Notes: generated by a model not told the origin, from the letters alone. A DNA stretch of 64,000 bases from Lacticigenium naphthae DSM 19658 (GCF_000425865.1 NZ_AUEG01000005.1:35273-99272), one strand, 5' to 3'. Positions 19,057-28,379 are shown, numbered from the stretch's first letter. Made by a program: numbers and translations.

Positions 19057-20823
19057 TTAAGCATTTTTTTCCATAATTTTATTGTAGAATAGATCGATTT
19101 GTTCATAATAATTGTCTAACAGTTCTAATTTATCATTTGGAACATCATATTTTATAGAAATAATCTTTGGGAAAATGTCTTCGTTTAATAAAAGAGACAT
19201 TGGCATTCCTATGGCAATTAGAGACCGACATTTTTCCCGAAGATAGAGGATGATCGCCATCATCTTAGCTTGTTTATCCAACGGAACGGCTGTGTCATCT
19301 GCGTGAAACGCATTTTGTTGAAGAAATCCAAGTCGGATCACTCGTGCAATTTCAATGGTCAATTTTTGATCATCCGGTAATACATCGTTACCAATTAATT
19401 TGACTACTTCCATTAAGGCACTTTCTTGATGCAATATTTCCATCAATTGGCTTCGATTGCTAACAAAATCAGGGGATACATTATCACGATACCATGCAGC
19501 CAAATCACCCACATATTCGCTGTAACTTTTGAGCCAGTGAATAGCTGGATAATGTCTTTCGTAGGCAAGAGCTTTGTCTAGTCCCCAGAAACAACGAACA
19601 AATCGTTTGGTCTGTTGGGTCACGGGTTCAGAAAAATCTCCTCCTTGTGGAGAAACTGCACCGATGATCGACACTGATCCTTCTGTTTCATTCAAATTCT
19701 GCATCAATCCTGCTCTTTCATAAAAAGATGCAATTCGACTTGCCAAATATGCTGGAAAGCCTTCTTCTGCAGGCATTTCTTCCAATCTGCCCGATAGTTC
19801 CCTTAATGCCTCGGCCCATCTAGAAGTAGAATCGGCCATGATGGCTACATCATATCCCATGTCACGGTAATATTCTGCTAGTGTAACTCCGGTATATATC
19901 GAAGCCTCTCTAGCTGCTACTGGCATGTTGGAAGTATTCGCAATTAATGCCGTCCGTTCCATAAGAGAATTTCCCGATTTAGGATCTTCTAATTTTGAAA
20001 AATCTTCTAAAACTTCTGTCATTTCATTTCCACGTTCTCCACAACCAATGTAGATAATAATATCTGCATCGGAATATTTTGCAATTTGATGCTGCATCAT
20101 TGTTTTACCGGTCCCGAACCCTCCAGGTATAGCTGCAGTTCCACCTTTAGCAATTGGGAATAATGTATCCACTACCCTTTGCCCTGTAACTAATGGAATT
20201 GTACTCTCGTATCGTTTACTTACTGGTCGCGGTATACGTATTGGCCATTCTTGAGCCAATTTTACATCTATGATCGATAAATCTAATTGTTGAATTTTCA
20301 CTATAGTTTCTTCGATTGTATATTCTCCATCATTAGCTATTTCTATAACAGTGCCTTCAACATTTGGTGGAACCATCGCTTTGTGCATAATAGTTTTGGT
20401 TTCAGGTACTTCGGCGATAATTGTTCCACCCAACACTTCCTGGCCAACTGCAACTAATAAGTGTACTTGCCATTTTTTTTCGGTATTTAAAGGAGTCACT
20501 TCAACTCCTTTTTTAATAAAATCTCCACTGATTTTTTCAATATCTTTTAGTGGCCTTTCTATGCCGTCAAATATATTATTCAAGATTCCTGGTCCAAGGA
20601 TGACACTCATTGGGTAACCAGTCGAATAAACAGGTTCACCCGGTTTCATTCCTGAAGTTTCTTCGTACACCTGGATCGTTGTCATTTTACTATTTAAAGA
20701 AATGACTTCTCCAATTAATTTCTGACGTCCCACAAAAACTTTTTCGGCCATTTGAAACAACGTTCTTCCTTTAACATAAACTACCGGTCCATTTATACCA
20801 TAAACTTTACCTAATTCTTTCAC
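19057..20823 (-). CDS. ntpA: V/A-type ATPase catalytic subunit A
   Basis: The 588-residue catalytic subunit has a Walker A motif GGFGTGKT (234-241). The A-specific non-homologous insert lies around residues 110-190, and the conserved GERGNEMTEVL and PAEEGFPAYLASR motifs are present. It hydrolyses ATP to drive ion export, or runs in reverse. It starts 3 bases after the subunit E stop. Residues needed for catalysis look intact, so the enzyme should be active. Confidence 0.96.
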   Translation of the reverse strand: MKELGKVYGINGPVVYVKGRTLFQMAEKVFVGRQKLIGEVISLNSKMTTIQVYEETSGMKPGEPVYSTGYPMSVILGPGILNNIFDGIERPLKDIEKISGDFIKKGVEVTPLNTEKKWQVHLLVAVGQEVLGGTIIAEVPETKTIMHKAMVPPNVEGTVIEIANDGEYTIEETIVKIQQLDLSIIDVKLAQEWPIRIPRPVSKRYESTIPLVTGQRVVDTLFPIAKGGTAAIPGGFGTGKTMMQHQIAKYSDADIIIYIGCGERGNEMTEVLEDFSKLEDPKSGNSLMERTALIANTSNMPVAAREASIYTGVTLAEYYRDMGYDVAIMADSTSRWAEALRELSGRLEEMPAEEGFPAYLASRIASFYERAGLMQNLNETEGSVSIIGAVSPQGGDFSEPVTQQTKRFVRCFWGLDKALAYERHYPAIHWLKSYSEYVGDLAAWYRDNVSPDFVSNRSQLMEILHQESALMEVVKLIGNDVLPDDQKLTIEIARVIRLGFLQQNAFHADDTAVPLDKQAKMMAIILYLREKCRSLIAIGMPMSLLLNEDIFPKIISIKYDVPNDKLELLDNYYEQIDLFYNKIMEKNA

Positions 20824-20826
20824 GAT

Positions 20827-21414
20827 TTAATCTTCCTCCTTTGTGTAATCAAAAGAGAAGTTGGCCTGCGCATCCTCTAATTTCCTTAAAAAGGATTGAT
20901 CTATTAACAGCCGTCTCGACTGAACAACACCCCGTGTTCCACCAATAAAAGGACGAGTGGAGACAGTTATCGAATGATTTGCATATTCCTCTAATAGTGG
21001 GATAAGCTCTTCATCATTCTCATCTATATATATCATTACTTCTTCATCTTTAGCAATCGTTAAAATTTTATCTATCTGTCTTTTGAGCAGAGAAATATAC
21101 TCTTCCGTTTTCATAAATTGTTCAATGCGTTCTCGTAATTGTTTGAATACATTTTCTTTCAGTTGCTGTTGTTTTTTATAAATAGATCTTTGCTGTTGTA
21201 ATTGCTTTTGGACAATGCGTTTATTACTTTCTTTTTTGAGTATCTCTTTTTCTGTTTCAACTTCAATTGATGCCTTTTTTCTTTTCGTTTCTTTTTGTTC
21301 TTCATACATTTGTTTTAAAGATCTTTTGTACTGTTCAACTTGTTCTTGTACTTCTTTTTCTATATGATTAAACGCCATCTCTTGAAAGAGAATAATTTTT
21401 TCATCATTATTCAT
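20827..21414 (-). CDS. ntpE: V/A-type ATPase subunit E (peripheral stalk)
   Basis: The protein of about 195 residues has a long charged N-terminal helix (residues 5-110, very rich in Lys, Gln and Glu) and a globular C-terminal domain with GGTRGVVQSRRLLIDQS. This is the layout of the E subunit that pairs with the G/H subunit in the outer stalk. I start it at the ATG at 21414, with GGGTGA 5 bases upstream; a GTG at 21423 would add three residues. It lies between subunits F and A. Confidence 0.85.
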   Translation of the reverse strand: MNNDEKIILFQEMAFNHIEKEVQEQVEQYKRSLKQMYEEQKETKRKKASIEVETEKEILKKESNKRIVQKQLQQQRSIYKKQQQLKENVFKQLRERIEQFMKTEEYISLLKRQIDKILTIAKDEEVMIYIDENDEELIPLLEEYANHSITVSTRPFIGGTRGVVQSRRLLIDQSFLRKLEDAQANFSFDYTKEED

Positions 21415-21430
21415 AGCAATCACCCACTAA

Positions 21431-21739
21431 TTAGAGTTTTATGCCAATAGCTTCATTAACATAATTAGTAATAAAATCTTCTTTTCTCCCTGTACCATAA
21501 CGGTCTGGGATTTCTACAAGTAGAGGTTGTTTATAATTTAATCGGACATCGGAAACTATTTCTGGAAATTCTTCTGCAATTTTTTCTGTAATCAATATGA
21601 TTGCATACTCTTTATTTTGGACTGCTTTCAGCAGCTCCTTTTTTACATCTGTTTTTCCATGGACAACTACACCTTCGACGCCAGCTAAACGCATACCTGT
21701 ATAGGTATTGATATTTTCACTAATTAAATACATTTTCAT
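21431..21739 (-). CDS. ntpG: V/A-type ATPase subunit F (NtpG)
   Basis: This 102-residue protein is the small Rossmann-like F subunit bound to the central stalk (called NtpG in Enterococcus hirae). It shows the conserved EYAIILITEKIAEEF segment and a KQPLLVEIPDRYG segment before the C-terminal helix. It lies 3 bases after subunit K and just before subunit E. Confidence 0.88.
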   Translation of the reverse strand: MKMYLISENINTYTGMRLAGVEGVVVHGKTDVKKELLKAVQNKEYAIILITEKIAEEFPEIVSDVRLNYKQPLLVEIPDRYGTGRKEDFITNYVNEAIGIKL

Positions 21740-21742
21740 TTC

Positions 21743-22201
21743 TTATAACTGTCCTAATATCATGAAGGAGATAATTAAGCCATATAAAGCGATCCCTTCG
21801 GCCAACCCTACAAATATTAGGGAACGACCAAATATAGAATCATCTTCACTAATAGCCCCTAAAGCCGCTGACGCAGCGCTGGCAACTGCGACGCCACCTC
21901 CAATACAAGATAAGCCCGTAACTAAAGCAGCCGCAATGTATCCCATTCCAGTAGCAAACCCAGGAGTAGATGTGAGTGTCGCTTCTGCAGTAGAAGATAC
22001 CTCAGTTGCTGCAACATGTAAATCTGGGGAATAGGCTAAGATTGTCGCTAAAACAATTCCACCAAAAATAGAAAGGATATTTACGGTTAATGATTTCTTG
22101 TAACGATTACGTGATTTTTTCCCAGAAAAATAATAAGAAAATGGCACTACGAAACCTAAAAACAGGGTGATGACCAACGTGATTTTTATAAGCATACTCA
22201 T
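21743..22201 (-). CDS. ntpK: V/A-type ATPase proteolipid subunit K
   Basis: This 152-residue membrane protein forms the ion-carrying rotor ring. The C-terminal 70 residues are a typical hairpin: glycine-rich helix GCx-like TGLSCIGGGVAVASAASAAL, a polar loop with SEDD and FGR, then VGLAEGIALYGLIISFMIL with the ion-binding Glu135. The first 60 residues add two further hydrophobic helices that look unlike a second ion-binding hairpin, as they lack a membrane carboxylate. That differs from the duplicated 4-helix NtpK of E. hirae. Na+ versus H+ coupling cannot be decided by eye; the first helix of the hairpin shows no Gln of the sodium type. Confidence 0.88.
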   Translation of the reverse strand: MSMLIKITLVITLFLGFVVPFSYYFSGKKSRNRYKKSLTVNILSIFGGIVLATILAYSPDLHVAATEVSSTAEATLTSTPGFATGMGYIAAALVTGLSCIGGGVAVASAASAALGAISEDDSIFGRSLIFVGLAEGIALYGLIISFMILGQL

Positions 22202-22216
22202 TTAAAATTCCTCATT

Positions 22217-24154
22217 TCAATTTTTATTTATGTGATTGATAAACTGTCTTCCGTCACCTTTATAAAAGTGACTAAAAATTTCATAAAATTCTAAACGCAA
22301 TACTTGGATCCCAACGACTAACCCCTCTAATAAGGTAACAAAAATATTTCCTAAAATAACGACCAACCAATTAATGCTCCCGCCATCTGTTGCTCCCGCT
22401 AACATCATCACTACCTGCATCATTGCACCATGACTTACAGCAAATGCGCCCACACGAACAAAGGAAATTGTATTAGAAACATAGCTCAAAACAACTTCAA
22501 ATATTTCAAAAAAAGCTTGTACGAGCAAAGTCCCTTTACCTCCATCTTGTCGTGGTATATGCTCGATCCTCGCTAATATCGGTTGTTCAAAAGCAATCAG
22601 CAGTAAAGGAACTCCAAACATAATTAACAATAAGAAAGTTGCTGGTAGAGGTTGATTCAGCATATACAGTCCTATAATACCAATCATAGAAGTGTAAAAG
22701 AGTAAGCCGGCTAGACCATTCCGATCGAAAATAGCCTCTCCTGTTTCCTTTTCATGAACTTTATTATATATATTGAAAAATAAAGTTGTGAAAATAAGAA
22801 ATACCCCGAATAGAATCGCTACTACAAAAATCGTATTGATAGATCCCAAAAAGGGCAACGTCGACATGGCGGTCAACGGATGGAGCCAAAGAGCAGGAAT
22901 GATTTCTTCAAATCCAAATACACTACCATACAGTACTCCAAATAGAGCAGAAAACATTCCAGCTAGGCCGATGATCCCCCCCAAATCCATTTGTTTTTGT
23001 TTATATAACGTAAAACCAACTAGAGCTAAAATTAAGCCCTGACCTACATCTCCAAACATTGCACCGAAAAGCAAAGAATACGTTGATGCAATTAACCAAG
23101 TTGGATCAAATTCTTTGTAGTTTGGAACACCATACATTTTTATAAACATTTCATATGGACGAAAAATGCCAATATTATTTATCTTCGTGGGGGGTATCAC
23201 CTCCTTTTCGTCTTCATCATTTTCCACGATCACAATCACATTAGGATCGGGATCCGTTTCTTTTGCAAACTGTTTCGCTTCTCTTGAAGGCATCCAGCCT
23301 CGAAGTAAATAACGGGTTTCTTTTTGGACATTCTCATCATGTGTTAATGCAGCATATTTTCGAATATTAAAATGATTATTCAACTTCTCCAAGCGATTCT
23401 TGACTCTTATGATGGGAAACCTATAGGGACGCAAGATTTTGTTGATGATTTCTTGATTATCTGTAATATGCTTTTCTAGCGTATTGATTTCCTGCATCAA
23501 TTTTTCTTTATTTTCTTTGGGGGTTCCAGTAAAATCATCTGGAATAAAAATCCTCTCCCAATTCATTGAGACATACATCGCATCTACACGTTGTAGACTC
23601 GTGATAGGTGTGAAATAAACACCATAAGTGTATTTTTCGTCTTGCGTACATTCAATGAAAATGGATGCAGTCATATCATATACATACTTTTTGAATTTTA
23701 AATAATTATCATTCGTGAATCTCCCAAATCTAAACCGTATACTATCCATTTTCAATATTTTTTCTAAGGGATAATCTAAATTTTCAAAAGGCTTTACTAA
23801 ATCTAAAGATTCTTGCTTTTTATCTTTTACAGTTTGATATTGGACAACTTTCTGATGATAAGGATTGGTATCTTTTTCTAATTGTTTAATCAAATGTTGG
23901 ATAGTCTCTAATGTAGCATTATTTTCTTCAACATTTTGCACATCTTCGAGCGCATCTGGACCAATATAATCAATCAATATATTGATTCTTTCGAGATATT
24001 CTTTAAATGGACTAGAACTTACATATGGTCGCAAAGTTTTTGCTCCATATAATTCAGTCAATGCATTTTCTAAATGAATTTGATATTTAGACAAATACAC
24101 ATCAACCATACGGTCTATATCGTCTTTTGGACCAGAAATAGTTAGCATTTTCAT
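22217..24154 (-). CDS. ntpI: V/A-type ATPase subunit I (membrane stator)
   Basis: The protein of about 645 residues is the a/I subunit that couples the rotor ring to the stator. The N-terminal half is cytoplasmic with coiled-coil helices (about residues 85-120 and 220-270). The C-terminal half from about residue 350 has seven or so membrane helices, including the conserved GAMFGDVGQGL and the helix SNTISFVRVGAFAVSHGAMM that carries the essential Arg. I start it at the ATG at 24154 (AGGTGA site 8 bases upstream). A GTG at 24166 overlapping the subunit C stop is the alternative. Confidence 0.92.
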   Translation of the reverse strand: MKMLTISGPKDDIDRMVDVYLSKYQIHLENALTELYGAKTLRPYVSSSPFKEYLERINILIDYIGPDALEDVQNVEENNATLETIQHLIKQLEKDTNPYHQKVVQYQTVKDKKQESLDLVKPFENLDYPLEKILKMDSIRFRFGRFTNDNYLKFKKYVYDMTASIFIECTQDEKYTYGVYFTPITSLQRVDAMYVSMNWERIFIPDDFTGTPKENKEKLMQEINTLEKHITDNQEIINKILRPYRFPIIRVKNRLEKLNNHFNIRKYAALTHDENVQKETRYLLRGWMPSREAKQFAKETDPDPNVIVIVENDEDEKEVIPPTKINNIGIFRPYEMFIKMYGVPNYKEFDPTWLIASTYSLLFGAMFGDVGQGLILALVGFTLYKQKQMDLGGIIGLAGMFSALFGVLYGSVFGFEEIIPALWLHPLTAMSTLPFLGSINTIFVVAILFGVFLIFTTLFFNIYNKVHEKETGEAIFDRNGLAGLLFYTSMIGIIGLYMLNQPLPATFLLLIMFGVPLLLIAFEQPILARIEHIPRQDGGKGTLLVQAFFEIFEVVLSYVSNTISFVRVGAFAVSHGAMMQVVMMLAGATDGGSINWLVVILGNIFVTLLEGLVVGIQVLRLEFYEIFSHFYKGDGRQFINHINKN

Positions 24155-24162
24155 TTTGGTAA

Positions 24163-25245
24163 TCACCTGTTATCCCCCTTTTCACGTGACTTGTATTCTT
24201 TAACACCAATCATTTCCTGAATTTCATCAGGTCTTCTATCATAGTGAATCGCTTCTATAACAGTGGTAAGTTTATCTACTTCTTCTTCTTTTTTTGTTAA
24301 ATAACTATATAAGGAAATTACAGAATAAGGATCTTTTTTTCTTTGCTGTTCGATAATTTGTTTCAACAAATTATCTGAAAGAATTTCTAACTCTACTCCA
24401 TTTTCAATATTCTCCATATACTTACTGTATTTCGTGTCATTTACTATTTTCCAAAACTCATCTAAATCCTTCGCATGAATTAATTTTGTTAATTCATTTT
24501 CTCGTAATTTATGTTGAATAGGAATAATCAGCGTAATAATTTGTTCCGGTGGCAAATTATAAAACTTTTTATACCGATAAATAAACATTATATTTAACAA
24601 ATCAAATTTCGTTCCATATAATTTTTCAAATATCTTCTGTTCTTTTTTATTTAATAATTGATTTTTTGATTTCCAAATTTGTTGAAAAGCAAAAGTATCC
24701 AACGCCGTTTCGTAATCAAACAATCGAGGAGACTGTAGACTTTCCAGCGACTCGATAGCTTTATAATAACGACTCCCTTTCAACACTTCCCGGTATTCAT
24801 TTAACGAAGACGCTGCTCTTAAAGCCTCAAAATCTAAATTGGAATGTTTTTTTAAATGACCTAAATACTCATCGCTGATTTCTTCATAAATTTCGTCTAT
24901 ATCAAAAGCTTTTCGTAAGAATTTTTTCAATACACTCACTTCATAAGTGATACCATAAATTTTCAAAAACTCTCTTTGCTTGAAATTAGCAAAGTGGTAT
25001 AACTTATTCATGCTTTCATAAATAGAGGCATTAAGTAAGGCCTCAAGATGGCTTCGATACATCTTTGTTTTAGGAATATCTTCAAATAGATGGCGGTATT
25101 CAGGCTGTTTTTTTAGAAAAGAGACAACCTCAATAGAGGAATTAAGATAGGTCATGTCTACAAAGGAAGATTTACTTAAAAGTTTGCCTTCCATACCGCG
25201 AATTTTTGTTACTATAGCAATATATTCATTTGGCAATCGACTCAC
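24163..25245 (-). CDS. ntpC: V/A-type ATPase subunit C (AC39/NtpC type)
   Basis: The 360-residue all-helical protein matches the C/d subunit that sits on the rotor ring and links it to the central stalk. It has the typical N-terminal IVTKIRGMEGKLLS and repeated long helices. Its stop overlaps the alternative start of subunit I, so translation is probably coupled. The gene comes first after the G/H subunit rather than between E and G as in the E. hirae ntp operon. Confidence 0.85.
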   Translation of the reverse strand: MSRLPNEYIAIVTKIRGMEGKLLSKSSFVDMTYLNSSIEVVSFLKKQPEYRHLFEDIPKTKMYRSHLEALLNASIYESMNKLYHFANFKQREFLKIYGITYEVSVLKKFLRKAFDIDEIYEEISDEYLGHLKKHSNLDFEALRAASSLNEYREVLKGSRYYKAIESLESLQSPRLFDYETALDTFAFQQIWKSKNQLLNKKEQKIFEKLYGTKFDLLNIMFIYRYKKFYNLPPEQIITLIIPIQHKLRENELTKLIHAKDLDEFWKIVNDTKYSKYMENIENGVELEILSDNLLKQIIEQQRKKDPYSVISLYSYLTKKEEEVDKLTTVIEAIHYDRRPDEIQEMIGVKEYKSREKGDNR

Positions 25246-25246
25246 C

Positions 25247-25558
25247 TCAAAGTTTAATCATGTTTTCAAAAAGTTCTTCAATGATTTCTACCTGTTTATT
25301 TTGAAATTCTGTTTCTAAAACCTCAATTTCTAGTTGATATTGCCGATCTAATTCAACTTGTTTCTTATTCTCTGTCTCTTGGAAATGTTTTTGAACTTCA
25401 GCAATCACTTCTTGAGTTTCCTCTTTAAGCTCTTTTTCAAATTGCATTTGTTCTTTCTCGAATTGTTGTCTGATTTCCTCTTTTTTTTCACTAATAGAAT
25501 CTTTTATACTCACAGTTTTTTGTTCAATTTGATAAAGTTCATCGATGACCGGATTCAT
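25247..25558 (-). CDS. V/A-type ATPase subunit G/H (peripheral stalk coiled coil)
   Basis: The 103-residue protein is almost entirely a Glu/Gln/Lys-rich helix (residues 8-95), as expected for the small peripheral stalk subunit (NtpF in E. hirae, G or H elsewhere). I start it at the ATG at 25558, MNPVIDELYQIEQ, because AAAGGAGGG is well placed upstream. The open frame reaches 25606 but has no site. It is the first gene of the nine-gene ATPase operon. The identification rests on position and coiled-coil nature more than on specific residues. Confidence 0.7.
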   Translation of the reverse strand: MNPVIDELYQIEQKTVSIKDSISEKKEEIRQQFEKEQMQFEKELKEETQEVIAEVQKHFQETENKKQVELDRQYQLEIEVLETEFQNKQVEIIEELFENMIKL

Positions 25559-25834
25559 TAAAAACCCTCCTTTCTCTTTCTTATTAAGTATACCTCGCAA
25601 ATACAAATAAGAAAAATAAATGCTAATTATAATTTTCTTCTATTTTAAAAAAGAGTCTTTCATTCCGCCATACCACTAATCGCTTATGCAAGTTAGTTGT
25701 TTCACAAGAACACTTTCACTAAATTAAAATCATTTATTTTTCAACTACTTTCAGTATTATACTCCTAAATAATTTTGATACAATAGTAATAACATTATTA
25801 TATGTTTAGATTTTTATTGCGAAAGTCGTCTTTA

Positions 25835-26323
25835 TCAAAAATAAAACAGTTGATAAACTAGACCCCCACATGATATTAAGAAAATAACTGTTTCTGTAAA
25901 TTTCCCCGTAGTATAAAAAATTCTTTTGAATCCGAACTGTATACGCTTATTATAAATTGGCTGGAGCCATGCTACACCTGTTTTTGAAAAAGAGTCTTCT
26001 ACCATATGGCTAATGTATCCGAGTATAAACCAATCTCCCCATTCTATTGGCAATTGTAAATGAAAGAGAATAAACCGACTCAGATACAAGAAGAAAAAAA
26101 TCCCTACAATAGAATGTGCAAGTCCCCTATGTCCAAATATTTTTCCTACAATGTGACTGACTCCTTGTAGCCTTCTTCCAATATATGATCTTGGATGATC
26201 TATATCCGGAAAAACAGATCCAATTCCTAACGCAACTACGTTTCCAATGAAGAGGGAATCCGTTGACATCAATAGTGGTAATGCGAGTGCATAAGTAACT
26301 GTTACGTGTGTTTTATAGAGCAT
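25835..26323 (-). CDS. YdjM/DUF457-type metal-dependent hydrolase, membrane protein
   Basis: The 162-residue protein starts MLYKTHVTVTYALALPLL and has the YdjM-family pattern. A first His-containing segment (KTHVTVTY) is followed by SVFPDIDHPRSYIGRR, GHRGLAHSIVG and YISHMVEDSFSKTG. The His and Asp residues could bind a metal, and four or so hydrophobic helices place it in the membrane. The family is annotated as metal-dependent hydrolase, but its substrate is unknown. I start it at the ATG at 26323, with AAGGAGA 6 bases upstream. The open frame extends to 26413 without a ribosome site. It is monocistronic. Confidence 0.75.
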   Translation of the reverse strand: MLYKTHVTVTYALALPLLMSTDSLFIGNVVALGIGSVFPDIDHPRSYIGRRLQGVSHIVGKIFGHRGLAHSIVGIFFFLYLSRFILFHLQLPIEWGDWFILGYISHMVEDSFSKTGVAWLQPIYNKRIQFGFKRIFYTTGKFTETVIFLISCGGLVYQLFYF

Positions 26324-26781
26324 ATTTTTCTCCTTAAATTTTATTCTATATATATATTGATCAACTTCCATCCAAATCATGCTAATTTTAATAATAATGT
26401 ATCGGCAAGACAATTATTTGATTTTTTTTGCCCATTTTCATGAAGATCTTTGTTAGGTGGCTTTAAAGAATTAATAAACAAGAAAGTTTGGACAGGGATA
26501 GTCAGACCTCCTCATCTAATTTCTAATGAGCTAAATGGGTTTTCTGCTTGGTATTTCTATTATGTCATACGAATTCTTTGAATTTCTTCTGTACAGTCTT
26601 GCCCTTTTATAGACTACCACCCGTTAACAGATGATTTTTATCGACTGTTAACTAAAACTTTCAAACAATATACTGTTGACATCGGAACAAAAGGTGGAAA
26701 CTATTGTAGAAAATCATATGATTAGATTACATAATGTAAATCATTAAATAAAAAGATCAATACTCCCATGTTCATTAAAAA
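26324..26781. other. Gene-free stretch left of the island
   Basis: About 460 AT-rich bases between the YdjM-like gene and the original ssrA terminator. I see no convincing reading frame, RNA gene or repeat. The part near 26330-26420 should hold the promoter of the YdjM-like gene. Confidence 0.5.
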
Positions 26782-26830
26782 TAAAAAAAGTTCAAAAAGT
26801 TGATATAACAACCTTTTGAACTCTTTTTTA
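26782..26830. terminator. Terminator, probably the original ssrA terminator
   Basis: AGTTCAAAAAGTTG pairs with CAACCTTTTGAACT around a 6-base loop, with T-runs on both strands. It lies about 33 bases outside attL. Joining the minus-strand sequence here to the 3' end of ssrA across the att core recreates an ordinary tmRNA terminator spacing. Confidence 0.7.
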
Positions 26831-26862
26831 TTTGTTTAACACTTGAATTTAAAGCTTTTCAA

Positions 26863-26876
26863 ATGGAGACGAGGGG
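26863..26876. repeat. attL core of the ssrA island
   Basis: ATGGAGACGAGGGG is identical to 38719-38732 at the 3' end of ssrA. The flanking bases differ on both sides, so the identity is limited to 14 bp. Confidence 0.85.
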
Positions 26877-26982
26877 TTTAGAAGAGCCTTGATAATGTGA
26901 TTTAACAATGTACAATATTCGAGTATATATAATAGAAGAAACTATTTCATAGCACAATAGCTATCAATACAAAATAAGCACG

Positions 26983-27004
26983 TATGCAAGGACTATATGC
27001 AAGG
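26983..27004 (+). repeat. Left integrase arm-type repeats
   Basis: Two ATGCAAGG direct repeats (26984-26991 and 26997-27004) are spaced 13 bp apart. The same pair with the same spacing occurs at the right end (38621-38641), which suggests binding sites for the integrase N-terminal arm domain. Confidence 0.65.
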
Positions 27005-27044
27005 TTTTACTGCAAGTGTTTGTGCAGGGCAATGGGGAAATAGG

Positions 27045-27073
27045 CCACTCTTTTATAGAGTGGTTTTATTTTG
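27045..27073 (+). terminator. Terminator near the left island end
   Basis: CCACTCT and AGAGTGG form a hairpin followed by TTTTATTTTG on the plus strand. No protein gene ends here on that strand, so it may end a small RNA or insulate the island from outside. Confidence 0.6.
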
Positions 27074-27251
27074 TCTTCGTACGCTGCATTATAAATTTGA
27101 TCCATAAAATAATTAGCTTAATGATTCAGTGTATCCTAAAATACAACTCTAGTAAACAGCACTATGCTTATAGGCTTTATATGAGCTTATTAGAACGCTA
27201 TTCCCCATTTATACAACTAGCAAAGTGAACGTTCAAAAACGCTTAAATCGA

Positions 27252-27368
27252 TTAAATATGCCTCTGGCGATGAGTCTGCCCTTCTCTTACCTCTAGTGTA
27301 GAAAATAAAATGAATACCAATAAACCTATTATAAATAACATGAGTGGATAAATTGATAATGTGGCCAT
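27252..27368 (-). CDS. Candidate small single-helix membrane peptide
   Basis: This possible 38-residue peptide has one hydrophobic helix (YPLMLFIIGLLVFILFSTLE) followed by a polar basic tail. The size and layout resemble small membrane peptides or type I toxins. No good ribosome site precedes the ATG and I do not recognise a family, so it may not be expressed. The surrounding 27074-27499 has no other convincing gene. Confidence 0.25.
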   Translation of the reverse strand: MATLSIYPLMLFIIGLLVFILFSTLEVREGQTHRQRHI

Positions 27369-27499
27369 CAATGCTTTAGTGCCGGCATTTCGGTGTCTCT
27401 CATGGTAATCCTAAGGTCATTTCAGATAGCTTCGTGAAACGTTATAGGTCAGCAATGTACACATGGCTTGTGTGCTGGTCATAAGAATACGTTTTGTAA

Positions 27500-27712
27500 T
27501 TATATATGAGATGTGGTATCTGCGTTCCGTGAATAGCCTAAACTGTAAGCCGTATATAATGCCCTCGCTAAGTCGTATTCAGATAGCTTCATTAGTTCGT
27601 ATATCTCTTCCATACCTATATCTTTTTGATCGTCAATGATAACTGTATCAACTTCCTTTTTAAATTGGCTGTAAAGCTCATCTGCTTTTGTTTTCTTTGG
27701 TGTGCTTATCAT
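27500..27712 (-). CDS. Hypothetical small protein in the island accessory zone
   Basis: The 70-residue soluble protein starts MISTPKKTKADELYSQFKKE. It is probably helical, with acidic N-terminal and middle parts and a C-terminal stretch rich in Tyr and Ala (LARALYTAYSLGYSR). I do not recognise the family. A helix after KLSEYDLARALYTAY could be part of a helix-turn-helix, but this is weak. It lies at the island end distal to the integrase, where PICIs usually carry accessory genes. Confidence 0.55.
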   Translation of the reverse strand: MISTPKKTKADELYSQFKKEVDTVIIDDQKDIGMEEIYELMKLSEYDLARALYTAYSLGYSRNADTTSHI

Positions 27713-27808
27713 ATGTAAAAACTCCTATCACTATTTTTTTAAAATTAACGGCTTGTATTTAATATTAATGTTACGGATCATACACCTGCCACAACTACTT
27801 TAAAGGTA

Positions 27809-28234
27809 TTAATTATCCAGGGCTTCTTTTAAGTGTTTCACTTTAGACAACCGTTCCTCTAACTTCACAATATTCTGGCCATAATTATTATCGCCATCAT
27901 CCTTTAAACGCTGCAATCCTATTTCTAATAATGCTAGTTCACTAGAATAATCTTGTTTCTTTCTGTATATCTTAGCAAGATACAGTAAACCGCCTGGGGA
28001 ATAGAAACCTTTAGCCATGGCTTGCACGAAATACTCTTCGGCTTCATCAAATTGTTTATTCTTGTATGATTCAATGCCTTTAGTTTGAAGTGAGAAGCCC
28101 ATGTCTTCACTCCTTATTTTCATTATAGAATCATCTGTAACTTGTTCACGTTGCTTCATTTCTTTTCTGAAATCCTCTAAGTTGTTACTATCTCTTGAAG
28201 AAGCTAGTTCTTTTACTTTTTAAATAAAATTCAT
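27809..28234 (-). pseudogene. TPR-like protein, reading frame interrupted at codon 5
   Basis: GGAGG and an ATG at 28234 open a frame reading MNFI, then a TAA at 28222-28220. The same frame continues KVKELASSRDSNNLEDF for 20 codons before the next ATG (28159) and ends at 27809. The remaining 116 residues contain tetratricopeptide-like helices (SYKNKQFDEAEEYFVQAMAK and GGLLYLAKIYRKKQDYSSE), suggesting a protein-protein adaptor. Either the gene was inactivated by a point change, or translation restarts at 28159, where only a weak site exists. The TAA is one substitution from AAA. The function within the island is unknown; its place next to the packaging genes marks it as accessory. Confidence 0.6.
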
Positions 28235-28379
28235 CTGAATACTCCTCCATTCTTCTGTTTTGCACATCCCACTCTCCACCGATTCTTCACTATATCTACT
28301 CATCACCTATACCCATTGTATCTTTTTCGAAAACCCTTTCCAACACATTTTCACAAATACTTGTGTGATTGTAATTACA

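Noticed and set aside
27016..27228. Plus-strand ORF of 70 codons near attL
   Set aside because: It contains the terminator hairpin at 27045-27073, has no ribosome site and no recognisable features.
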